Source: Microglena sp. YARC (taxonomy: Eukaryota; Chlorophyta; Chlorophyceae; Chlamydomonadales; Chlamydomonadaceae). Taken from it: a stretch of DNA of 64,000 bases. How positions within the stretch are numbered: the stretch's first letter is position 1; each line of letters opens with the position of its first letter. A program made the translations under genes and the position numbers. The stretch lies in contig CM039467.1 of NCBI GenBank assembly GCA_022414725.1, forward strand, positions 17,942,620 through 18,006,619, in the 5' to 3' direction. Shown here in pieces: positions 54,593-64,000 of the stretch. The notes beneath the pieces are model-generated. The model did no database searches. It worked only from the letters and a program-made list of their open reading frames with translations, and had not been told where the DNA came from.

Positions 54593-57359
54593 TTACAAGT
54601 TCTTCAGATCAGCCAGGGCCTGGGTCCTCTTGCGAGTGGTGGAGGCAGTACCTGCGGCCTTGATGGCGGAGTTAATACCAAAGAAGCCGCCCACGACGCC
54701 AACGACAGCAAACATGCTGATCCAGTCAGACTCGGACTTGGCGAAGCCAAAAGACAGGTACTTGCCCTACAGTGTGGCGTGCGTGGATATGTTGTAACAA
54801 ACAAGGATTTGAAGTTTTAAATGGCGGGGCGTGCGTGGATGTGTTGTAACTAACAACGATTTAAAGGTGTAAATGATCACGTGCTTGGATGTGTTGAAAC
54901 TAACACTAGAGGTTCTAGATGATGACATGCGTGGGTCTGTTGTAACCAAGAAGGATTCCAAGTTGTAAATGATGACGTGCGTGGATGTGTTGGTTACAAG
55001 GATTTGAAGTTGTAAATGGTAAGATCATCTGCGTTCTGAAAGTCTCGGTCAAAGTGTCAAATGGCAGAACAATGGTTCGTGATGTAACTGGCACCATCAC
55101 TGGTGTTTTTCTTTGGGGCTACGCGTTGCAGCTTCTAGGCAGCTCCCTGGCCCAGCCACTGGGCTCGGCCCCAAGATTTCAGGAACGCTAAAAAGCTGAC
55201 AATGCCAGCCGTCACATGCTATAGCTTGTACCAGCCAGGTAGGGGAGCTGTCTAGAACCTGTCATGTGCAGCTGAAATGAAAAACACTGATCACTACATC
55301 CTTCATTTTTGGTGTGACGCCAAGGTCATACTTGATCACAGATTCATAGCAGGAAAAAAAAAACAGGAGCTTTGGAAACCTGACAATGTCAGCCGTAACA
55401 TAATAGCTCACGCTAGCCTTGCTGAAGTAGCCAGGTAGGGGAGCTGTCTAGAAGCTCTCAAGTGTAGCCGACAAGATAAACACTGATTCACAGCATCCCA
55501 CAATTTCCATCGCAAATTCAGAGGTCAAAATGCTCACACACATTTTGCAACTATTTTTGAGTCCAATCCACCATCACTTTTTCCAACAAATTAATTATCA
55601 ACACCATAACGCATTAATCCGCCGTGCACCCCAGCATGAGAAAAACTGATTAACAACATATGCTTTCTTTACTTACCCCATGGAGGGCGTACTGCACAAT
55701 GTGCTGGACTGGGGTGCGGACAAAGAAGGTTGGGACGGAGGACCTGCCAACCTACGTATGATAGTGAAGGGGACAGGTGTTGCTTAGTGCATGCAGAATC
55801 AGAGTTGGGCAGTGATAAATTATGGGCCACGTGAGCCATTTTGGGGAGGGGCCAGGTTTGGGTCATTTTGGGGTGAGGCCAGGTGAGCCATTTTGGGAGG
55901 GGGGAGGTTTGGGCCATTTTGGGGTGGGGCCAGGTGAGCCATTTTGGAACATGGTCTCATTGAGGGGAAAACAAACTTTTAGTGGTCACCGGCTCTTTTC
56001 AGGGCCCATAGTGTGCCCATGAGGTTGTACCTTTTCTTGGACGCTACCATAACCAGCTTCTGGCAGCTCCCCTGGCTTGCTACCCAGCCAAACCAATAGC
56101 AACACAGTGCATCTGGAAGGTGACGATATTGTACATCCAATACTAGTGATATGTAGTGGCTAAGTCCAGTGTGTGGCTCAGGGAACTGCCAAGAAGCTGC
56201 TGCTTGTAGCGGAAAAGAAAAGATATGCCAGGAGGTGATACACGCTAAGTTACAAATAGTATTCAAAGGTGGGATGATGCTTTAACAATGCAGCGACTGA
56301 AGTTGTCCTGATCTTGACTGTTTGTTTCCATGGATTCAGGGCGGTGTCAATGTGGGGGGAGGTGAGACAGTCCAACTGGGTGCCATGCAGGCTAGGTCTG
56401 GCTGACATGACATCAAATCCATCAACCCAGATCACCCAGATCTGGTGACAATAACAACACAGCGCATCCTCACCTGGACGTCCTCAGAGTCGTCGGGGAT
56501 GTACTTGATCACGGCGAGTGGGAGCTGAACGGACTTTCCACCGGTGGTGAAAGTGATAGTGTAGGAGTGCTTAGCGTGGCTTCCGACAGCGATCTTCTCC
56601 CATGTAGCACCGACCTCGCCAGACTTCAGAATGGCGCCTTCGGGAAGGAAGTCGGTCATCTGGACCTTGCGAGCAGTGCTGCAGAGGGAGGAGAAGTGGA
56701 GATTGTGGGGACGCGTCCAAACAGGGTTCAAGTTGCGGTGTAATAATTAGAGAAGAGTGAGCATGCGAGCGATGGCTCTGAGAGAGAGGCATGGAATAAA
56801 GTGCTTTGCAACAGTGCTCGTTATAAACGCTATGCTGCAGGGCAACACCGCGCATGTGGGCTTGGGGATGAGTGTCCAAGAGGGAATGATAACTTCTTGG
56901 CTACAGTGATTTTTCGGGAGCTTGGCAATGCCAAAGCTCTTGATTCTAGGAATGCTGCACGATAGAAGGGCGAATCGATTGCGCCAGCCTCGGTGGGTCC
57001 TCAATTGGGAGGTGGGCAACGAAACATATGATCCAGATCATGATTCCATGCATGCGCAGCTAGCGCAAAAAAGTAGATCGCTATTTCTCGCTAGAATAGA
57101 GATGAGACGTTTGAGTGCGCATGACATTTTTGATTATTTAAAGCACTGGCAGTCACCTAGAGCCAGAGTTGAAGATGTCGACGTTGACTGTCACAGTCCT
57201 GCCTTGAACAATCTCCTGCTCGACCATATACTTGCGCACGACCAGGTGCGCACGGTCAATGTCGGCATACTCATCGTCCTCGACATCGTCATCCTGTGCC
57301 CTAGATCCGGCAGTGAGCAGCAAGGCAGAGATGCAAAGGAAAGCGTATTTGTTCAGCAT
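54593..57359 (-). CDS. Translocon-associated protein subunit beta (TRAP-beta/SSR2)
   Basis: Four exons (minus): 57359-57157, 56678-56474, 55751-55677, 54766-54593 (TAA); the frame is continuous, 218 aa, slightly longer than animal (about 183) members. TRAP-beta is a single-pass ER membrane protein that assists the Sec61 channel during import of secretory proteins. Seen here: a cleavable signal peptide (MLNKYAFLCISALLLTAGS, residues 1-22), an acidic stretch, a luminal beta-rich domain with NVDIFNSGSS and LPEGAILKSGEVGATWEKI, a membrane segment at about 176-200 (WISMFAVVGVVGGFFGINS) and a short basic cytosolic tail. The block KYLSFGFAKSESDWI is highly typical of plant and algal members. Confidence 0.94.
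54775..55010. repeat. ~50-60 base repeats at the TRAP-beta exon 4 acceptor
   Basis: About five units with gcgtggatgtgttgtaac and ggatttgaagttgtaaatg. The unit abuts the acceptor but contains no clear exon sequence. Confidence 0.7.
55200..56470. repeat. TRAP-beta introns 2 and 3
   Basis: Phrases gtaggggagctgtctagaa (55241, 55436) and a related one near 56180 repeat the element seen at 31690 and 50812. Units of ggccaggtgagccattttgg fill 55825-55950 in intron 2. No extra exon is visible. Confidence 0.55.
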
Positions 57360-59090
57360 TTTGTGATGTCGTCAAAGAAGGAGTAGTGGAACAGGTGGCG
57401 AGGTGTCTATTTGATTATGGGAGAACGCGAACGGGGGCGGGGGCGGTGTAGGAAGGACTGCGGCCCCCCCAACGCACAGGTGTACTGCCAACTGTGAGCA
57501 TCTGCCAGTATAAACGTCAAGTAAATCCTTGTCTGCTGAGTAATGACGTGTCTTTTCCATCTTGCTTTTTTCTGCGAGCTTCGAGAGGATCGCAAGACGC
57601 CATCTGCGTGATCTGCACAAATTATGGGAACTGCCCGCCCAGCAACAGGAGATGAAGCAGGAGACGATCCTATGAGGCTGATCAGGTAGCCCCCCCCCCC
57701 CCCCCCCCCCCCCCATGGTTACACAGGTACAATCCTCAACTTACATGCACCGACCAGGTAGCCAACTGATGTTGCCAGAAGCTTGGTCCTACGATTAAGC
57801 TGCTGCCTTTTTGCTAGACTTTCCATGCATGCGCCTATATGCATGCCTTCTGCTGCTCCTCTTTTCTGGGTGCCATGCATTGGTGCGCTTTAGGACTTCT
57901 TATGCCATAGGACCCCCTTATGTATGTAGTTTCTTGGCATGGCGCTGTCATTTTGTTGGCGTTTTTGCCAGGGTTTTAGGGTTTGGGGTTTAGGGTTGAT
58001 CAAATCGTAGAATTAAATTATCATTTACTCAGTGCCCCCGTCTGTAAAAACATTCTTTGGGGGTTAGTTCACCGGCGAGCTTTTCGTTTTCCAGCCACTG
58101 TTGGGCAAGTCTCTCTGTCCTGTATGATCTACCCCTGTAATGTAACAACATAGATGCATCATCACTAGCTATCCAGACCTTGCCATACGCACATGGATTG
58201 GTAGTCAAGAATTGAAATGCTGGTCACTGTTTCTTGAAGTTGAACTTGTTTACATAGCTCCAGCCAGCAATTTGGCTGGTCGCCGTCATGTACAACAATT
58301 ATTTACCAGGTAAAATGTACAATTGTAGCACGAATTCAGGGCCCCCGTCGGTTAAACGATTGTTTGGGTTTCAGTACATCTGTGCCTTTTCGTTTTAGCC
58401 CCTTCTGTCACGGTTAGGAGATGCCTTTTAGCCTATTTGGCCTACCCCTAGACTGCAACAGCATACATGCAGCCCTTCCCAACATTGAGGTTAGGCAAGT
58501 ATTTTGAGCCTACTACCCTACTCCTTAACCGGCTAGACTGCAAAAATACACACACGCCGCCTTCGGTGTGATAATTCCTACTTCTTCTCCTGGAGTGCGA
58601 AACATTAAGTACAAGCAGGTAATAAAATACAATTTCACCACCAAACCAACGTCTGTTGGCTGAACCAACGTTGCAGGCTGGTCTGTTGGGAAGAAAGTTG
58701 TCCCTGGTGGGAAGAAAGTTGGCCCTGGACCGCGGACCCCCCTCCATCGAATCGTTGTTGCGAGAAACCCTCGAAACCCGCCGGAGGCAGCATTATGATC
58801 ACTTTATCGCTAGCTTATATCGCGGGATATTAATAGCAATCTGGCCCAGCAGCGCATTTCAATTATCATCGTGTAACCGTCCATCCACTCCACTTACCGC
58901 CCAATCCCGTGTACATAAGCGATCGTAGCTTTGGCGTACTGCTTTATTTCTTTCTAGCACCCAGTTCGATTAGCCAGTGTCGTAACTCTGGCGTAGCATA
59001 CCGATGCCGAGCGAGCTCCCCGATTCCGAGTGCCCTGTCCCAGCTTGAGTACCCACTAGTCTGCTAGAGTAGAGGGTCAGGTCCCCCACC
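57360..59090. repeat. Intergenic region between TRAP-beta and RMD1-like genes
   Basis: C run at 57690-57713. TTTAGGG words at 57972-57995. Family A copies at 58035-58147 and 58317-58457. Family G at 58236-58300. The TRAP-beta promoter must be within 57360-57600; no TATA recognised. Confidence 0.5.
58317..58457 (+). repeat. Dispersed repeat family A (copy 4)
   Basis: Runs from ttgtagcacgaattcagggc to ggcctacccctagactgcaa. With 58035-58147 it forms a direct pair flanking a family G unit. Confidence 0.7.
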
Positions 59091-59096
59091 CTTACC

Positions 59097-62000
59097 ATGG
59101 AGTCCTTCCTATTCACCTCCAGGAGTGAATCAGAGATAATGCCACCACCCATGCAAGCAGTGGCTTCAGAGCCAGACACCTTGGATCCCTCCCTATCCAC
59201 AACCCGGAGTGATCCAGAGCTAATCCCTCCACCCATGCAAGCAGAGTCTTCAGAGCCTATGTCTTCCCCTCGTCATTTCTCCCCCCGCCTCTCCCTCCCA
59301 TCCAGTTCTAAGCCTGATTCACAGGGCTCTTCGTTGTACCACCCTGAACTCTCAATGCCAAAGGAATCTTCGTCATTGCCTGTACCCTCCCAACGTGATT
59401 TCTCCCCCCGCCTCTCCCTCCCATCCAGCTCGAAGCTTGATCCCCAGATCTCCTCTTTGTACCACCCTCAAACCTCAAGGCCAGGGCACAATGGGGGCCA
59501 GAATCGCCTCCTCAAGAGAACCTCTAGTGACCATTTTGCGTCTTGTTTGCGGACTAGGCAGGAGGGCGGGCGGGTGACTAGCCCAGCACTCAGCAGGTCA
59601 TCATCAGTAGAGCGAGGCAGGCTTGGCGTTGGGTCTCTAGTGGTGAGTTTTACTTGCTGCTGCATGCGTGTGCGTCCCATGCCACCTAACGATTCATTAG
59701 CACTAACCGGCCCCCCGACTCCCAAGTCTCAACACACACCCTACTGGGCCGGTCAACTATGTTGACTCTTGGGCGCTGTATGTTGAGTGGTGTGCGACAT
59801 AATTATATGATTAGTGAAGGTGGTTGTGTGTTGTGTGTTGTGTATTGTGTATTGTGTGCTGTTTATTGTGTATTTGGCGGAGCCCCTGTTCAAGGGAGCG
59901 GGTGCCCCCAGGGTTACCCATTTGTCCGTTTGACCAACAGACCGTCTGACCGAGACGAAGTCTGACATGTCAGCCAGCGGTTCCGTAACTAACTCGCTTC
60001 CGTTGCCACCTGTCGCTCCGTCGCAAACACTCTCTGCCAATTTTTAGCATCGCATGCGACGCTGCATAGAACTTGTTGGTGTTTTGTGTTGTGTGTTGTG
60101 AGCAGCACGAGGAGGCTGATGTAAACATTTTCTGCATTGTGTGCAGAGCACACTGTTGAGATGGGGCATGCCAGGATATGTTTCTTTTTTGTGTGTGTTG
60201 TGTGGCGGTGTTTGGTGTTTGGTGGTGTGTGGTGGCTGGTGGCTGGTCGGTGGGGGAATGAGGTGATAAGTGCATGCAAGGCATTCTTGTTTTTACAAGG
60301 AGGATTTCCCTTGTGTGGGTGTCCGTGCGCTAGCCCTAGTCTCTAGGATTTGGTGTGAGCGGCTGAGTCACTGGTGTATCACGAGTAGGGAACGGCAATA
60401 TGATATCATATGATATCATGTCATCATATGATAGCATATGATATCGTATGATGCTGGCGGTCTGACTAGATAACTTTGGCCTGGGCCATCATATCATATG
60501 ATTTTTGTATCATATCATATGACATCATACTCGTCTTTGGTCAACATCGTATGATTTGCCGTTCCCTAATAACGAGGGATTAAAATGGCAATGGAGTAGA
60601 GGTCATCCATGCAATGTGTGGTGTTGGGGTTGAATTATGAGTTGATCAGTGTGTCGGGAACAGCAATATGATATCATATTATATCATGTCATCATACATT
60701 CATATGATATCATATGATGCCGGCAGTATGTCTAGGCTAAAGTTACTGTGTATATACTAATATACAATATCATATGATATGATCATACTTGCCTTTTGTC
60801 AACATCATATGATATGCCGTTCCCTATCAGTGTGTGGGGCGGGGTGGTTGTTTGAGAACAGTAGGCGTGCGCATGCACTGACCAACATGGTAATTTTGAA
60901 GGAAAAGAAAAAGCGTCTTTGTGTAGCACCATAGTGCTTCTAGTAGCTTTTTGGCCCCTGTAAGTATGTTTGTTAGTATGTTATAGTCTAGGGGTAGGCC
61001 AAATAGGCAAAAAGAACTTGGCCGCTTAAAGCCAAGTAAAAAAAGCCAAGCCAAGCCAAAAGTAACGGCACATGGCTCTAACGTAGCACCCCCAAAAAAC
61101 CTAGGCACATTATTTAGCACTGGCTAGCATTCAGCACCCCCAAAATACCAGGGTATACAATTTAGCACGTTACATAATTGAGCACAACTGGCACCTTCAA
61201 GTAAACCCTGCTGACCACGAATTTGACCACCTCCCTGGCAGGGCCACATGCCTCGCCCACGTGACAAGTACATCCCCCTGCGGTACGATGAGGACGCCTA
61301 CCACATTGCCGAGGAGGGGCCAGAGGATGACCTGTTGCACAGCACCGAGACCGAGGAGGAGGAGGTGGACGTCCTTGGTGCTGATGACCTGGTGCTCGCC
61401 TCGGTCGAAAAGCGTGGACGGATCACAGTGTTTTGGGTCGCGGATTCTTTCCGCCGCCCGGTGTTAGATGCAACCATTCGGGAGCTGTACCCAAGATCCG
61501 TGGTCCTAACGTATCCAGAGGTGGTGTACTTACAGACACCTTTTGCTGCAAGAGGAGGGCTGGGTGACGTGTTCATCTTTGACGTAAGTGTGCCGAGAGA
61601 GTTAGCTTTGGAAGGGTTTCTGTGAGTATGTTGACAGACATTTGGATACGTTGGGGTGATGTTATTATGACCACTGTTTATCAATAGGGAACGGCAATAT
61701 GATTTCATATAATGCCAGACTGCCGGCAGTCTGGCTAGGCTATAGTTACCAGTTATATACAATATCATATGAATATATGATGCAATTTGTATGATATCAC
61801 ATGATATTATACTCGCCTTTGGTCAGCATCATATGGCATGCTGGTCCCTGTTTATCAATGGTTGTATGAAGAGCTGAATTGGTGGACTTACAGACGCGGT
61901 TTGCAGCTAGAGGAGGGCTGTGTGATGTGTTCATTGTTGATATAAGTGAGCCGAAAGGGTAAGCTTTGGCAGGGGTTGTGTGAGTTTGTGGACAGAGGTT

Positions 62001-62973
62001 TGGATATGTTGGGGTGATGTTATTATGACCACTGCTTATCAATGGTTGTATGAGGAGCAGAAGTGATGCACTTGTTGACACCCTTTGCAGCTAGAGGAGG
62101 GCTGGGTGATGTGTTCAAGTTTGATGTAAGTGCGCCGATAGGGTAAGCTTTGATAGGGGTCATGTCACTAGCTAAGTTCATACACTGGCTTGCTAAGTGG
62201 GGGCATAGTAATTCATCCAATACAATTATCGTTGTTGTCATCATTGTCGTCATCATACCATTATCGTTGTCGATGTCGTTATCGTCATCGTACCATTATC
62301 GTCATCGTACCATTATCGTCATCGTACCATTATCGTCATCGTACCATTATCGTCATCGTACGATTATCGTCATCGTACCATTATCGTCATCGTTGTCGAT
62401 AATTGTTGTTTTCGTCATCGTACCATTATCATCGCCGTACCTTTATAGTCATCGATCGATATCGTGTTTGACATCCCCAATCCTACCCTGTTCATATCCA
62501 ATGCCAGTCCTTGCAAATTGCCAGTCCCCCAATTGCTCCCTCCTCCCCTACCCTGGTGTGTTTAAATTGGCATCGTGGCATGGTTGACTGCATGTACATG
62601 CCCCTCCACCACCTCTGCTTTCATCCTGACTGCCCACCCCCATGACCCCCATAATACTAGTCCCAACTGCTTCCTCTTCCCCTGGTGTGTGTGGTATGGC
62701 GTTGTTGCATGGTTCCTGCATGTATATGCCCCTCCACCACCACTGCTTTCATCCTAAATGCCCACCCACATGACCCCCAAAATAAAATAAAATACAAATA
62801 CAAATGTGTACACACAAAAAATAGTCCTATAAAGTCCTAATTGCTTTTTCTTTCTTTGGTGTGTGTAGTATGGCATTGTTGCATGCTGGGGCCTGACAGC
62901 TGATCAAGAGGAGAAGTTGTTACGTCAGCTAGAGGATGCACGTGAGGACAAGGAGGAGCTGTCACTTGAAGAT
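59097..62973 (+). CDS. RMD1/DUF155 family protein (RMND1-like), 3' end not in view
   Basis: Exon 2 (61242-61583) and exon 3 (62869-62973) join in phase 0 and give the DUF155 signature: YPRSVVLTYPEVVYLQ, then GDVFIFDYGIVACWGLTADQ and EEKLLRQLE. Members (yeast Rmd1/Rmd8, human RMND1) are mostly mitochondrial or membrane-bound and affect organelle translation or membrane organisation; the biochemical activity is unknown. Exon 1 (59097-59642) is inferred: its frame reaches a GTGAGT donor in the matching phase 0 and encodes a Ser/Pro-rich region with two imperfect copies of FSPRLSLPSSSK...SSLYHP, but no known domain. Further 3' exons, with the conserved C-terminal helices, lie beyond the satellite at the window end. 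Confidence 0.85.
59766..60385. repeat. RMD1-like intron 1: GT-rich DNA and family B
   Basis: gtgttgtgtattgtgt repeats at 59825-59870 and 60075-60110; family B in reverse at 59875-60078. No exon is visible. Confidence 0.6.
60386..60570 (+). mobile_element. TIR element (MITE-like), copy with best ends
   Basis: Begins TAGGGAACGGCAATATGATA and ends GATTTGCCGTTCCCTA, a 12-base terminal inverted repeat (GGGAACGGCAA/TTGCCGTTCCC) flanked by TA on both sides. The interior is a series of ATCATATGATATCAT palindromes. About 185 bases, with no coding capacity. Other copies: 60655-60832, 61687-61850, 45890-46058, 47800-47953 and a fragment at 6703-6780. Confidence 0.8.
60655..60832 (+). mobile_element. 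TIR element (MITE-like), second copy
   Basis: Starts tcgggaacagcaatatgata and ends gatatgccgttccctatc. It lies about 90 bases after the first copy and shares the inner palindromes, with a large internal deletion and substitution pattern of its own. Confidence 0.75.
61687..61850 (+). mobile_element. TIR element (MITE-like), third copy
   Basis: Starts agggaacggcaatatgattt; the right end is altered (atggcatgctggtccctg). It sits in RMD1-like intron 2, between the genuine donor and the first donor copy. Confidence 0.7.
61860..62160 (+). repeat. Two copies of the RMD1-like exon 2 end with donor
   Basis: Copies at about 61885-61945 and 62065-62135 repeat the coding end (gcagctagaggagggctg... gatgtgttca...GAT). 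The first has ATAAGT instead of GTAAGT, so its donor is dead. The second (62125) keeps GTAAGT. Flanking intron sequence (ttggggtgatgttattatga) is copied as well. Confidence 0.85.
62220..62465. repeat. 17-18 base minisatellite
   Basis: About 13 units of attatcgtcatcgtacc with variants. Confidence 0.9.
62540..62760 (+). repeat. Two copies of the RMD1-like exon 3 acceptor region
   Basis: Near 62550-62600 and 62675-62725 the sequence repeats the intron end and exon start (ggtgtgtgtggtatggcgtt versus the genuine ggtgtgtgtagtatggcatt). Both copies have lost the AG, so they cannot be used as acceptors. Confidence 0.75.
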
Positions 62974-63290
62974 GTAAGTATCTAGCTGTAGGTAACCTGT
63001 TGTACAGTTGTACTGCTGTCACTTGAAGATGTAAGTATCTAGCTGTAGGTAGCCTGTTGTACAGTTGTACAGCTGTCACTTGAAGATGTAAGTATCTAGC
63101 TGTAGGTAGCCTGTTGTACAGTTGTACAGCTGTCACTTGAAGATGTAAGTATCCAGCTGTAGGTAGCCTGTTGTACAGTTGTACAGCTGTCACTTGAAGA
63201 TGTAAGTAGCCAGCTGTAGGTAGCCTGTTGTACAGTTGTACAGCTGTCACTTGAAGATGTAAGTAGCCAGCTGTATGTGGCCTTTTGTAC
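62959..63290 (+). repeat. 57-base tandem repeat of the RMD1-like exon 3 end and donor
   Basis: The 15-base exon end (CTGTCACTTGAAGAT) followed by GTAAGT occurs at 62959 (genuine) and at 63016, 63073, 63130, 63187 and 63244, spaced exactly 57 bases. In copies 3-6 it is preceded by TTGTACAG, an acceptor-like end. Confidence 0.9.
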
Positions 63291-64000
63291 GTCACATGTA
63301 GCATATGGCCCGTTGTATGTAGCCAACTATAGATGGCCTGTTGTACGTCACATGGAGCATATGGCCCGTTGTATGTAGCCAACTATAGATGGCCTGTTGT
63401 ACGTCACATGGAGCATAAGGCCCGTTGTATGTAGCCAACTATAGATGGCCTGTTGTACGTCACATGGAGCATAAGGCCCGTTGTATGTAGCCAACTATAG
63501 ATGGCCTGTTGTACGTCACATGTAGCATATGGCCCGTTGTATGTAGCCAACTATAGATGGCCTGTTGTACGTCACATGGAGCATATGGCCCGTTGTATGT
63601 AGCCAACTATAGATGGCCTGTTGTACGTCACATGTAGCATATGGCCCGTTGTATGTAGCCAACTATAGGTGGCCTGTTGTACGTCACATGGAGCATATGG
63701 CCCGTTGTATGTAGCCAACTGTAGGTGGCCTGTTGTACGTCGCATGGAGCATATGGCCCGTTGTATGTAGCCAACTCTAGGTGGCCTGTTGTACGCCACA
63801 TGGTGCATATGGCCCGTTGTATGTAGCCAACTGTAGGTGGCCTGTTGTACGTCACATGGAGCATATGGCCCGTTGTATGTAGCCAACTGTAGGTGGCCTG
63901 TTGTACGTCACATGGAGCATATGGCCCGTTGTATGTAGCCAACTGTAGGTGGCCTGTTGTACGTCACATAGAGCATATGGCCCGTTGTATGTAGCCAACT
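63290..64000. repeat. 56-base satellite reaching the window end
   Basis: About 12 near-identical units of ggcctgttgtacgtcacatg, gagcatatggcccgttgtat and gtagccaacta. The unit shares ggtggcctgttgtac with the preceding 57-base array, so it probably grew from the intron part of that array. Confidence 0.95.

Noticed and set aside
58656..58928. 90-codon plus-strand frame before the RMD1-like gene
   Set aside because: No splice context that joins it in frame to exon 1, and no domain.
63290..64000. CRISPR-like or centromere-type array
   Set aside because: Units of 56 bases are contiguous with no spacers, and the unit shares sequence with the adjacent intron array, so a local satellite is the simpler view.

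Overview
The window is a nuclear, eukaryotic, intron-rich and very repeat-rich scaffold piece, most likely from a green alga. This rests on several signs: five clearly recognisable spliced genes with GT-AG introns; plant-type relatives for several of them (an RKP/KPC1-like ubiquitin ligase, a plant-type RMD1/DUF155 protein, an Mss116/RH26-31-like DEAD-box helicase); interstitial TTTAGGG motifs (the green-lineage telomere unit); and an intronless histone H4 gene that ends in a replication-type histone stem-loop, which chlorophyte algae have and land plants lack. The species cannot be named from the sequence. A 1000-N scaffold gap lies at 22896-23895.

Layout. 143-17295 (minus): 3' part of an RKP/KPC1 (RNF123)-like ubiquitin ligase whose C-terminus is a U-box instead of the usual RING. 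Its introns are full of tandem copies of its own exon edges. 17310-22895: a 5.6 kb G-rich (GGGA)n satellite that runs into the gap, so the 5' part of this gene is missing. 23896-28590: repeats and weak plus-strand exon candidates. 28597-39556 (minus): complete seven-exon phosphoglycerate-mutase-like (histidine phosphatase) gene. 40799-41358 (minus): histone H4 with stem-loop, TATA and CCAAT. 42364-50768 (plus): complete six-exon DEAD-box RNA helicase with RGG-rich ends. 50770-54590: repeats only. 54593-57359 (minus): complete four-exon TRAP-beta (SSR2) subunit. 57360-59090: repeats. 59097-62973 and beyond (plus): RMD1/DUF155 family gene, running off the window or into a satellite at 63290-64000.

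I joined the exons by hand and the reading frame stays open across every junction of the five spliced genes: helicase 704 aa, TRAP-beta 218 aa, phosphatase 284 aa (with one ambiguous junction), the RKP-like C-terminal part, and RMD1 exons 1-3.

The most striking property is shared by most of the genes. Introns contain tandem arrays whose unit is the adjacent exon edge together with its splice site: the acceptor plus the first exon bases, the donor plus the last exon bases, or an almost complete exon. Many copies keep a usable AG or GT; others have lost it. The rest of the non-coding DNA is made of dispersed short elements (a TIR element with GGGAACGGCA ends, a tRNA-promoter SINE, several families with short repeated tails), microsatellites, and long C or G homopolymers.
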